A stretch of 64,000 nucleotides of DNA. Origin: Leptobrachium leishanense (lineage: Eukaryota > Chordata > Amphibia > Anura > Megophryidae). Under the pieces are notes generated by a model, which worked only from the letters and a program-made list of their open reading frames with translations, ran no database searches and was not told the DNA's origin. Positions 1 to 30,967 of the stretch are shown here, piece by piece. Position numbers and translations under genes: made by a program. Each line of letters opens with the position of its first letter. Position 1 is the stretch's first letter. The stretch is taken from NCBI GenBank assembly GCA_009667805.1, contig CM019065.1, forward strand, positions 158,029,322 through 158,093,321. The letters run 5' to 3'.

Positions 1-545
1 ATGACCAGGTATAATGTAAAAAAAAAAAAACATGTATTTTTTTGTGTGTTATTTTTATTAATGCAGCAATATTGTTCACATTTCAATTATAATAATTCAC
101 ATAGTTCACATTTCAATTATAATGTGAACAATGATGCTGCACTAATGATTTTTTTCTATGGTGTGCGTTTGCTAAAATTCACATAATTCCCCCCAAAAAA
201 TTTAATAAGTCCCCATTTCTAATTTTTTTACAAGCGCACCCCATACAAAATATAACCGCAAATGTTCATGTGATAAAAGGTGAAAAAAAACACTTTACAC
301 GCTGCAGATGATTAAAAGTTCAAGTTTTATTGCATTTTTTGTTATAATATACAGGCAGAACATGACGCATACATATAAAAATGATATATTATGAATCTGC
401 CGAGTCTGCCGGAAAGAACGATATATAATATGTCTGGGTCGTATAATAAAATGTGGCTTCAAATCGCGTTTAAACATGATGAGCGAAAGCGGTAAGAATT
501 AGCTCAGCACACAGCGGTGAACTGCCTCACCAGTGAAAGGGTTAA
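1..545 (-). mobile_element. TTAA-flanked MITE (piggyBac- or Kolobok-type), partial
   Basis: The sequence is the reverse complement of parts of the element at 6720-7928: the ACAAGCGCACCCCATAC block, the block around GAACAATGATGCTGC, and the block with GCCGAGTCTGCCGG. Its end reads CAGTGAAAGGGTTAA at 531-545. The other end is off the window. It sits inside the hAT-type element that continues to 1074. Confidence 0.55.
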
Positions 546-1074
546 AGGAACAGTGAATTTTCCATAAAATAAGGGTTAAATAAAATAAAAACGAAAAATT
601 CCTTCAAATATCGTGCCTAGGAGGTCCTCATAACCTGCCCGTGAAGTGGTGGATTTGTAGGATGTATGGAAACATCGCCATCACAGACCCACACACGACA
701 CCTGGCACTCCCAGTCGGCATACAATGTATCAAATTCATGAGACCGGACTAATTAGAAGCACATGTTATTTCCAAACACTAATTAAACACCTGTTGTTTA
801 CGCCGTTTGAGAGCACAGGTCATTTAGAGGTGAGAATCTTTGCACCTAGACATTAGTTTTTAATTCAATATTTAATAAACCGTTGCTTATAATATTCTGC
901 AGTAAAGAGTCTCTTTATTGCTAGATTTTTTAGTATTTTTTTATACTTTTTTCAAAATAAAAATTTTTATCAAACTCGAACCGAACACGCCAAAAAGTTC
1001 GAAGTTCGCGAACTTGCGAACGGCCAAAGTGCGAATCGAACTCCGAACTGATCGAACCGAACAGCTCATCCCTA
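546..1074 (+). mobile_element. hAT-type MITE (TAGGGATGAGC family), 3' portion
   Basis: It matches the right two thirds of the complete copy at 22715-23864 (block GTGCCTAGGAGGTCC, block CAAATTCATGAGAC, and the terminal GAACAGCTCATCCCTA). It ends at 1074. The left end is displaced beyond the window by the nested TTAA element. The internal part has many alternating GAACTCGAAC/TTCG motifs. Confidence 0.6.
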
Positions 1075-1107
1075 GTAATTAAGCAGTGAACCATGGAGAC
1101 ACACTTT

Positions 1108-1290
1108 CAGGTCTATTCAAAGAAAAGGTGAAACTCAAGAGAATGACTGGAGAAGTAAAAATTATAGCTCAAAATAGCCAAACCAGAAAAATTCTCCCAT
1201 TTATCTCAGTTTCCAAATCGGCTATTTGGTCTAGATTGTCCTCTTCTCCTGCCAATTCTCCTGGTTTTCACCTTTCTCTGAATAACCCTG
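1108..1290. mobile_element. Decayed small palindromic MITE with CAGGGTTATTC-type ends
   Basis: It is related over its length to the intact 47282-47463 copy: shared AGAATGACTGGAGAA, CCAAACCAGAAAAATTCTCC and the end CTCTGAATAACCCTG. The left terminus is degenerate (CAGGTCTATTCAAAG). Confidence 0.55.
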
Positions 1291-1299
1291 TTAGTAAAG

Positions 1300-2150
1300 A
1301 GTAGTAGAGAGAGAAAAAAAGGCTAATTATTCATATCAATTCACATCACCGTGTGGTTTTTAATGATGTTACTGGAGTGTGACTTCAATGACGCTGTTCA
1401 GTATCTGAGGTTCTTGCATGGAAATGGATTCTCTTCACCATGGCTGAATCTGCACGTTCCACAGGAGAAGTTTGTTTTAAGTGTATTTAAAAAAAAACCC
1501 TTAACAATAGCTATGTAAAATAGTGCACTTGGCTTGTCAAACTTATCTGGTGCTGTTTCATAAAGGTTTCTCTGGCAATCTGCATCCTGCTCACTTATAC
1601 TGTTAGTCAAGTGGACGAATAACAGAAGGAAATGCTTCTTTGATGAGATTTTTTTTGAGTGCAAATTGATTGAGTGGTTTGATATCCTGAAAATTTGTGA
1701 CGTGACACAATACAGCTGCTTTCTGTACCAGAATAATAGCACAAAATAAAATGCCAAGAATAAGTCAATGTCTCCTTTAAGTCATGCCAAAAAAAAAAAA
1801 AAAAAAGACATCCATTGATAATGTTAAACAAAGCTTGATTTGGGAATTTCATTGCCTGTTATTCTCAGTACAACCAGGTTTGTTTTTCATGTGCATTCAG
1901 ATCATGACTGATGTGGATGTGAGGACTGGAAACCATAGTAGAACTACTCTGTTTCAAGATGTTACCTTCTTTACAATACAGCAACACTAGAATTCCTGCC
2001 TTATTTCACTGGAACTGGTTCCAGTGTTATCTTAAAATCTGCAGCCCAAGAAGAAATGTTTACTGATCCCTTTTGTATGCAGGTACCCTTTCTCTTTTAT
2101 TTTGTGAAATACTGACAGTATGCCAACTTGCATTAAAGTCCATTATTCCT
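1300..2150. other. No recognised gene or repeat
   Basis: AT-rich single-copy-looking sequence with a poly-A run near 1790-1805. The short open frames on either strand have no family features that I recognise. Confidence 0.5.
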
Positions 2151-2159
2151 GAAAAGTAA

Positions 2160-2560
2160 TAATAGTGCTGCGCTTCCGCGACACCGCAAGTATTACCTCT
2201 TGGTGTCCATAGGACTCCATGGAGGGTTGCACTTCTAGGCCAAGAGCCCTGAGCAATCTCGCTCTCGTGAGATTGCACGATGCCGCGGAGTGATTACACG
2301 ATGCCGCGGAGGAAGACTGCGAACTGTTACTAGTCTCACTCCACTCCCGCCATCAAGAAGCGGCAGATCGGGTCACCGTTCTTGCTGCGCGATGAAAAGT
2401 GAGTATCGGATTTATTAGGGGTTTTAAATGATTTTGCAGATGCAAAATCATTTAGCACCAGCTTTTAGAAGGTGCTAACTTTTGGCTCACCGCATTCCTG
2501 CAGTAATTAGCGCTAGCACTTTGTAACACCTTACTTATCGAAACACTATTGTTTGCTCTC
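2160..2560. repeat. Unclassified dispersed repeat
   Basis: It shares blocks with 48530-48990 and 8260-8540: ACTCCATGGAGGG-type text, AAGCGGCAGATC, GCAAAATCATTTAGCACC and TAATTAGCGCTAG. The three copies differ in orientation and preservation. I saw no coding capacity and the termini are not clear. Confidence 0.45.
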
Positions 2561-2576
2561 CTCATGTTAAGTATAA

Positions 2577-2797
2577 TGATGGGCCGAACACCCCCGTGTT
2601 CGGTTCGCATTCAAACTCGAACATCGGAAAAAGTTTGAACTCGAACACGATGCGAACACAATGCAAGTCAATGGGGCTCAAAAGTTCGAAAATTAAGGTC
2701 CCCTCCAAGAGGGCATATATGCAAAATATTGGCCATAAAAGGTGTACGGGGGTCCGGGTACTGCCCTGGGGGGGACAGGTAACAATGGGGATTTTTT
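2577..2797. mobile_element. hAT-type MITE left end (GATGGGCCGAACACCC), truncated
   Basis: It begins like the left end of 22715-23864 (GAACACCCCCGTGTTCGG, then an alternating TTCGAA-rich stretch, then CTCCAAGAGGGCATATAT and CATAAAAGGTGTA). It is cut at about 2797, where a TTAACCCTTTCATTGCTGAG sequence, the end type of the TTAA elements, begins. Confidence 0.55.
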
Positions 2798-2929
2798 TTA
2801 ACCCTTTCATTGCTGAGTGGCTCTGTGCGCTGAGTTCATTTTAGCCGCTTTAGCTCATGTTTAAATGCGATTTGTAGCCATGGGAAATGTTTGACCAACA
2901 AGGAGTGGTAAATGTTTGACCAACAAGGA

Positions 2930-3247
2930 ACCACATTACATTCTTGTTGCTAACGGTAGCGCTCACCTGCGTGAGCATTAACGTTAGCTGCGGTTTCTAC
3001 CGCATATTACAATCCAAACGCTAACGGGTTAAGTAACCCGTTTGCGTTTGGTACCTTGTGCTTTTCAGCGCGAGGTTATTGTACTTTGTGTTCCCTATAC
3101 TTAACATGGAGAGCGCAAAGTGTTAATCAGCGTTAGGAATTCAAAGTCCTAACGCTGATTAACGTCCGGCTCTGGTTAGCAAAAAGTTAACCACAGCCTG
3201 GACTTGGTGTTAACGGATTCCGCTTCTGTAGAATCCGTTAACACCAG
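2930..3247. repeat. Unclassified repeat rich in GCTAACG/CGTTAGC
   Basis: It contains several short inverted repeats (TAACGGATTC/GAATCCGTTA, CGTTAGC/GCTAACG) resembling 7965-8707. It borders the large palindrome that follows. Confidence 0.4.
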
Positions 3248-3477
3248 CCATACAGCATAAAAATGAAGTTTCACAAGTGGTACCGCGAAAAATGGTACAT
3301 TAAGTCCATATAATAAGTACAAATGGGACGGCATCCAGAAAGTGTATTAAATGTGCAATAATGTCCAATAGCCCGTGTGTAAGGTTCTAGGAACCTTAAA
3401 CACGGGCTATTGGACATTATTACACATTTAATGCACTTTCTGGATGCCGTCCCATTTGTACTTGTTATATGGACTTA

Positions 3478-4980
3478 GGCTAAGGTCAGACGAAAGCAGT
3501 TTTAACGTGCGTTTAGCCGCACGAAATCACGGCCGTGCTAGCAGCAAATGACGTCCAATGCCGGGGAACACATGAAGTACGGCCGCACGAAGGTTCGTCC
3601 GGGCAACGCAAGTGGCAAACGAACGCATTTTTTCGAGAACGTCAAACCGCTACTACTGACGTACAGAGTGCGCTGCGGCCGCATAGCGGCGTGTTTGCGT
3701 GATTGGGAGACGTCAGACGCTGCACACATCCGCCAACATAACGTCCAGACGCAAAAAGGGTTTTATTGATGATCCATACAAAATCACGGACGAAAATGCG
3801 CATCGTATGACCGCTATCGCGTATTCCGTGAAAAATACGTCCATTCGTTCGAACGCACTGTAGCGCTCACTCCCGGAGGAGCCGCTGAAAATGAACCACG
3901 GGTCAGTCTCCCCGCACTAGGGAATAAATATACTCCAACACAGTTGTGAGTTTTTATCGTTTAAATAGTTTACTAAAATATTGAGCAGATGTTGAAACAC
4001 GGTATTCACAAGTATTATTACAGTATTTTCGTATTACGGCAAACGCGCAGCGGAAAAGAAACGAAACACGAGGCTTCGTATTTCGGAAAATAAAATATTC
4101 GCGACCGAACATAAAAGCAATGCAATTTCCCGATAGTTCAGAAAAGGGGACACGTAGCAAAACCCCAAACATACAATCCCTTCGTATCACGGCAAACGCG
4201 CAACGGAAAAAGAGGAAAAATATATATTCGGAACGTATCTTTATTTTCAACCCCTATTCCGATTCATAAAAGAAAACGAGTCCTGCACAAGTTAAGTCCC
4301 AGGAGGTGAAAGGTGTATATGTGTGTGTGTGGTACCCGGGTACTGTTCAACTGGCCAGTGAGTTTATTTAAGGAAAAATCTTCGACTAGTCAGTTGGGGC
4401 CCTGTGGACTTTAAAGAGAAAACAGCAGCTTGACCTTCAATCACAAACAGCCTTGGAGGCCTCTCACCCATCCGACGCAGGCTTTAGGCTCCGCTGACCC
4501 AGGACGTCTCTCCTCCGGATTTTGACTGGGGATACTAGCGGCCGGATCCGTTGTCTCACTTTATGCCGCTTGTCCAGCTCACCGCCTGCTCTCCGTTCGA
4601 TTCCGCCGGTCTGCAGCAGTGTCTGGGCTCTGGCGAGTCTCCTTCTCCTCAGGCTAGGTGACCCAAAACCGGAACAACAGGTCTCCCTCGGGCTTTGGGC
4701 CTAGATTCTCCCGTGATCTCCTCGGTGCGTCTGCTTTCTCTCTTCCCTGGCGCGCTCTGGAACTTTCTCCACGAGGCAGAGGATGTAAGTGTCCAGTCCC
4801 CACCCACTTCCTGTCTTCTTGCAAAGCATGCCGGGCATTGTAGTCCCAATGTCCAGTATCTGATCACGATAGTCTCCATCTTGTGGCCAAAAATAGGTAC
4901 TGCCACAGCAAGACCTTTAACACAGCGCTACAGCACTTTTTCACGAACAACGTGAAAAATGCGTTCGTCTGACCCTAGCC
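3478..4980. mobile_element. PIF/Harbinger-type MITE with TTA target duplication, itself interrupted
   Basis: Termini GGCTAAGGTCAGAC and GTCTGACCCTAGCC are inverted repeats flanked by TTA at 3475-3477 and 4981-4983. Uninterrupted relatives of about 428 bp are at 23932-24359 and 52241-52667. This copy is longer because the element at 3859-4932 sits in it. Confidence 0.8.
3859..4932 (-). mobile_element. TG...CA element with 4-bp target duplication (solo-LTR candidate)
   Basis: It begins TGTAGCGCT and ends AGCGCTACA, flanked by GCAC at 3855-3858 and 4933-4936. It is inserted in the Harbinger MITE. A second copy on the opposite strand lies at 49100-50030, flanked by ATCT. Shared internal text includes GGGTCAGTCTCCCCGCACTA and a block around GCCACAAGATGG. 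There is no coding region. A solo LTR fits the TG/CA ends and 4-bp duplication; a TIR transposon with a 9-bp terminal repeat is the alternative. Orientation follows the other copy. Confidence 0.6.
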
Positions 4981-5039
4981 TTAATGTACCATTTTTCGCA
5001 GTACCGCTTGTGAAACTTTATTTTTATGCTGTATGCACT

Positions 5040-5599
5040 TTGTTATCACATTCACACCTTATGAAAGCACGTTTTTTCATGAAATATATTGGAATACCAC
5101 TTGTCACTCATAAGATTGTTTACTTAAAAGAATCTCTTTTTTTTGTATTTTTATAAATACTTTACCAAGTTGACACTTTATCCTCCAGTTACTACTCACC
5201 TGATACAGAGCACATGGAACATTGTGAAGTAAATATAGTCATGAATGGATTTATTCATATTAATGAACCAATTGCTACAACAATCGACTCCATGTCTTTA
5301 AAAAAATAATGACTACCCGTCATGATTTAGGGAAATCCCTAATTAACCAAAAGAAATTTTACTCACAAACTTTGGGGAACTTCATACTCTTTGAAGAATA
5401 AAATTGAGAATTTAAAAAGTAAATAGGTGTTGCATATGTGCAATATAATGTGACTGTCCTTATTGCACCTATTTTGCTCCTACAGAGGCCAAGGAACTAA
5501 CTCACAAACCAGGCATCTGTATCTTGTATATTAATTATACCAGCAGGTGGAAATAATTTTACACTGGAACGTAAAGTACTGTATTAGGAAAGTACGCAC
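5040..5599. other. No recognised gene or repeat
   Basis: AT-rich sequence between the palindrome and exon 9; it lies in the intron downstream of exon 9. I saw no conserved VMAT exon here. Confidence 0.5.
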
Positions 5600-26957
<21,358 letters not shown>

Positions 26958-26999
26958 GGTGACAGAGGGTTCCTGAAAAAGAAAGAATTAAATGACTCA

Positions 27000-28544
27000 A
27001 TGTATAAACATATTAATAACATTTATTTTCCAGTAGCGTATCAGTGTGTGTGTGTATATATATACAGTATATATAGATATATCATTACATATAATTTTAT
27101 ATGTGTATATATATACTGTAGTTGTATATCTCTCATACGTATTTACTTTTTCTCTAAGTTGTGGCTTGCCTTGATTTTACAGGTACAGGTTGGGCACCCT
27201 TTATCCAGAATTCTGAAATAATTTCATAAATACTTGCCTCCTGGACACGTCGGACTGGTCTTGCAGCATTCCAACGGCACACACTGAGGGACTCTGAGCA
27301 GCCCAGCATGAGACAAGCTACCCAGAAACATGCGGACTCTGAAATATCCCTCAGAAAAGGCTGCTCAGCATCTCCCAACCTGTGAACATGCTGGCACTGC
27401 AGTGGAAAGTGGATCAAGACTCCCTTGCCACCTTTCCCTCTGACATCAAATTCTCCCATTTTCTGAATTCCAGAACCAGAATAGAGGTGCTTAGCCTGTA
27501 TGTACTGATGTTCTTCAGCGTGTTACTTAAAAAAGATGTAGAGATGATTGTCTTGCTTACAGAATAGTTCATAGAAAAATAAGTGGTTTATTATTTTAGC
27601 CATAGAAGTAAAATTTGTCTAAGGCAAGTCATCAAGTCAAAGCACTGGCACAGCTGGCAAAATATGGAGTTTTATCACATCGCACACAAAAAAAATCCCA
27701 CCCAAAAATCCAAAACTCACTTCATATTCCTAGGTAGTGAGAGTGGCGCGATCTGTGGCTTCTTTACTCTGAGGGCAGAGGAACACTGGTAACAAATAAT
27801 TCCCAGTGTTCCTCCGAATATCCCTCTGCAACTTGGCTGTATGTCATTCGTGCAAGCTCTCCTCTGCCTCCATGGAGTCCTATGGACTCCTGGACAATAT
27901 AACACCAGTGTCGCTGAGTGCTGATGTTATCAGATTGCGGCTCGGCAGTATTACTATTCGAGCTGCTGGCAAAGCAGTCGGTCATAATACAGACGTTAAA
28001 GGTGAGCCACAAATGGAAAACGACTGATGCTAACTTTTTCTATTTCCATCACGCCTTTAATGTCCAGGTTGTGATCAAGCCAAATGACTTTGGTAAGTGT
28101 ACAACAGCTCTGGTTAAGGTTACACCAAGCTTGGAATAGAGCTGTTAATGTTTCCAATGTAGCATCAGTTGCTTTCCAGTAGGACTGCAATGTTAGCAAT
28201 GACGTACAAGAATCCCATAACTTCCTGAGCCTACACTTGTGAAATTTTCACCACATTCAACATACAATTAAAGAATCAATAATCATAAAAAACTGAAACT
28301 ATAAGACATTTTTCTGCTAAAATTAATTTCAGTAGCTTTGGTAGACGTCAGTAAATGAAACAAAGGTGGAAACCAATGCAATACCACACTTTGGTATATA
28401 GTATTTTACCCTTCTGAATACTAATACTCTCGATGACAACAATCCACAAGACTAATAGAAATAAACACAATGATACAATATTGTTTAAACCAGTTGTTCT
28501 CAACCCGTGGAACCTCAGGACCTGCAATTGTCCTTGGTCATTAA
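27000..28544. other. 5' flank of the transporter gene, no recognised feature
   Basis: A TG/TA-rich microsatellite at about 27040-27120; otherwise unassigned. Any promoter or untranslated first exon of slc18a would lie here or further right, but I could not identify a convincing one. Confidence 0.45.
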
Positions 28545-28875
28545 CAGGGTTATTCAAAGAGAGCCGATCTGACCCCGAAAGGTTCAGCATACAGTTACCT
28601 TTGCTAGCCATTCGGCTATTCAGAGAGCAGGCATTTCGCCAAATCTTGGCGAATTGCCTGCACATACGGTGCCTGTTCGAGGGCAGTGAACTCCCCATAG
28701 AGAAGCAAAGCTTCGTTTATTCAGAGCACAGAAAACAGCAGGGAAAAGTTGCCGAAATGCCCTGCTGTTCGGTGGTCTCATTCGCCAGATTTATTCAGGC
28801 GATTCCCATAGGTTTCAATGTTAAAAATATTCCTGTTTTTATGCAATATCTAATAAACCGTTTATTATTATACAG

Positions 28876-29122
28876 GAAGAATGGATATAGGGAAATGGCA
28901 AGCGCCCACACTATCCTCTCCGAACACCCCGCAAACCAGATGGTAGTGGTTTCCCCCAAACCAGTAAATGCAAATTGGAACAATACGTATCTGGTCTGCG
29001 CGAAATAGACGCTAGGGAATTCGGATAGGTTTCTCACGTGACGTCATTGATGTTATTACATGTGGAGATATAAACACAAAAAATCGCAACTCTAAGTGCA
29101 GTACAGTATCAACAAGTACAAA
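28876..29122 (-). repeat. F1 terminal repeat (pLTR), downstream copy
   Basis: Nearly identical to 35225-35480 in the same orientation (a few substitutions, such as TCATTGATG against TCATCGATG). Together they give the F1 element LTR-like direct repeats, the pLTR arrangement known for Penelope elements. Confidence 0.85.
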
Positions 29123-29490
29123 GTGTAGGTCTTTATGTAGTTGTTCAACTCACAAACGAAGAGCCCATACACTGGCTCTGAGTGGATCGTTGCCTTTGGG
29201 TTGATTATCTTCAAATAACTTCTCAGGTAACCCACTTCTTAACGTTGTTCACTCATTGCATCCATAAGGTATAGGAGAGAAGAAGAAGATACAATCTTGT
29301 GTATATCTGACTTGCAATCGTATTGTAACAGATAAAGGTGAAAACTCACATTTGGTGGAGCTATTCCCAGCTCTAGAACGAAGGCACATGGGTTTCGTAG
29401 GTCAAACCCAATAAAAAAACCAAAACATGCTGCAACGGTTCTTCTAAAATTTAATAAATGGTTAAAACAAAATAAAATCAAGAAAATAAG

Positions 29491-29532
29491 CCAGGACGCG
29501 TTTCGCCGTCGACACACGGCTTCATCAGCTGG
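29491..29532 (-). ncRNA. Hammerhead ribozyme motif of PLE F1 (left copy)
   Basis: Read on the minus strand: stem I CCAG, core CTGATGA, stem II GCCG/CGGC with an 8-nt loop, core GAAA, stem III reduced to the palindrome ACGCGT, cleavage position C, then CTGG closing stem I. This is the conserved type I layout reported for Penelope-like elements, where such minimal ribozymes may act as dimers. All core positions are intact here. Confidence 0.85.
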
Positions 29533-29589
29533 TCTATACAATACAGAACTAACATGCATGTTTATATACCCTAAATAATTAAGAAAATA

Positions 29590-30010
29590 AACGACTTATC
29601 TCGTATGAATTCGTAATTGGCAATCAGCGTGCGTTTCTAACCTCGTTTCGGATATTCCGCGCTTCGATTCGTAATTGACAATCAGCGTGCGTATCTAGCC
29701 TCATTTCGGATATTCCGCGCTTCGATTCATAATTGACAAACCGCGTGCGTATCTAACCTCGTTTCGGATATTCCGCGCTTCGATTCGTAATTGACAATCA
29801 GCGTGCGTATCTAGCCTCATTTCTGATATTCCGCACTTCGATTCATAATCGGCAATCAGCGTGCATTTCTAGCCTCGTTTCGGATATTCCGCGCTTCGCT
29901 TTAATTAGTAATTGACAATCAGTGTGCGTTTATAGCTTCGTTTCGGATCCTCCGCGCTTCGATTCGTAGCTGGCAATCAATGTGTTTCTAGCCTCATTTC
30001 GGATCCTCTG
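29590..30010 (-). repeat. 58-bp tandem repeats in the F1 3' region, left copy
   Basis: About seven units of 58 bp with AATCAGCGTGCG, CCTCGTTTCGGATATTCCGC and GCTTCGATTCG words. They lie between the end of ORF2 and the ribozyme. The mirrored array is at 44935-45325. Confidence 0.85.
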
Positions 30011-30967
30011 TGCCCCGATCGTATTCGGCGCCATATTGCGCATGGGTTCTCGGTGGTTGCACGTTCTACTGTGCGTTCTATCACCTCTTGACGAAAATCC
30101 AAAAAGAGGCTGTCAATCGCAGCATGTGTTTTGCGATGTAAAGTCCAAAGTCTGGTCATATTGAAAACTTTTGCCATGCGTTGCACAACTTATATCCAAC
30201 ATCTAGGCATATTATAAATATCATTATGAGTACAAACGGACACTAATAAGCTATTCCCATAATCAATAGTCACACAAAAACAATGTAACTGTCTAAGTCC
30301 ATAAATAGGAAAAGATGTTCAAAGTAAAATTTAAGAAAAGCAGGCTGTCTTCTCGATTCTAGAAAAATTGTAATCACCACATGAAGTGTGTTACAACAGA
30401 TAGAGGGTACTATCCAGCAAGTCACCATATTATATAAAGTGTATATAGATGCTAAAGATCTTATGAAGTGATGTTTAAATAATAGATGCCTATGTGTAGG
30501 TAAAAAATTATCATAATAGATAATAGGCAATATAGTGACATATAAGTGTAAGGTATAATTGTGGGGATATAAGTAATCAATGTGAATATTAATGGTTATG
30601 TCACACCCGGTATTAGGTTCTGTAAAAACCAAATATATATGGAATTAAGTCCCCTAAGTGATCTAAACTAAATATCATGGTGAAAACAACCTTATGTGGG
30701 CTTATCTAGGATAATAATAGAATAAGTGGCCTAAATGGGCCTATGAATAAAGGTACTAATTCTTATACCTATACTTTATGTGTAGAAAATATCAATAGAG
30801 TGTGAATTCATCAACAAATGGAGTGTGCATACTATATTGAAGAACCTGAAACTTTAAAGTTGAAAAGGTGACTGGAATATATCGTTCCGTGGTGGTATCC
30901 TAAAATAGAAGCTCCCAAATAGGAGATATGTGGTACTGGATCTAAAATCTCGATAAAAAAAACCTGC

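Larger units (their letters stand above)
3248..5037. repeat. Large palindrome (142-bp arms), right arm split by a Harbinger insertion
   Basis: Left arm 3248-3389 runs from ATACAGCATAAAAATGAAG to TGTAAGGTTCT. The right arm is its reverse complement in two pieces, 3390-3477 and 4984-5037, each arm summing to 142 bp. The centre is AAGGTTCTAGGAACCTT. The break is exactly at the TTA duplication of the Harbinger element, so the palindrome predates that insertion. It is probably a foldback MITE. Confidence 0.75.

Noticed and set aside
5150..5590. Possible next slc18a exon downstream of exon 9
   Set aside because: No segment resembling the conserved FLPASVSYLIGTN block with splice borders was found.
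27180..27480. Inverted text GTTGGGCACCCTTTATCC near the gene 5' end as a MITE
   Set aside because: The opposite end could not be located, so it is left unannotated.
30270..30632. A 120-codon frame present in both F1 copies (also 44291-44653)
   Set aside because: It is preserved because the two arms are near-identical copies, not by selection; its composition is hydrophobic/AT-driven and there is no homolog in F2.
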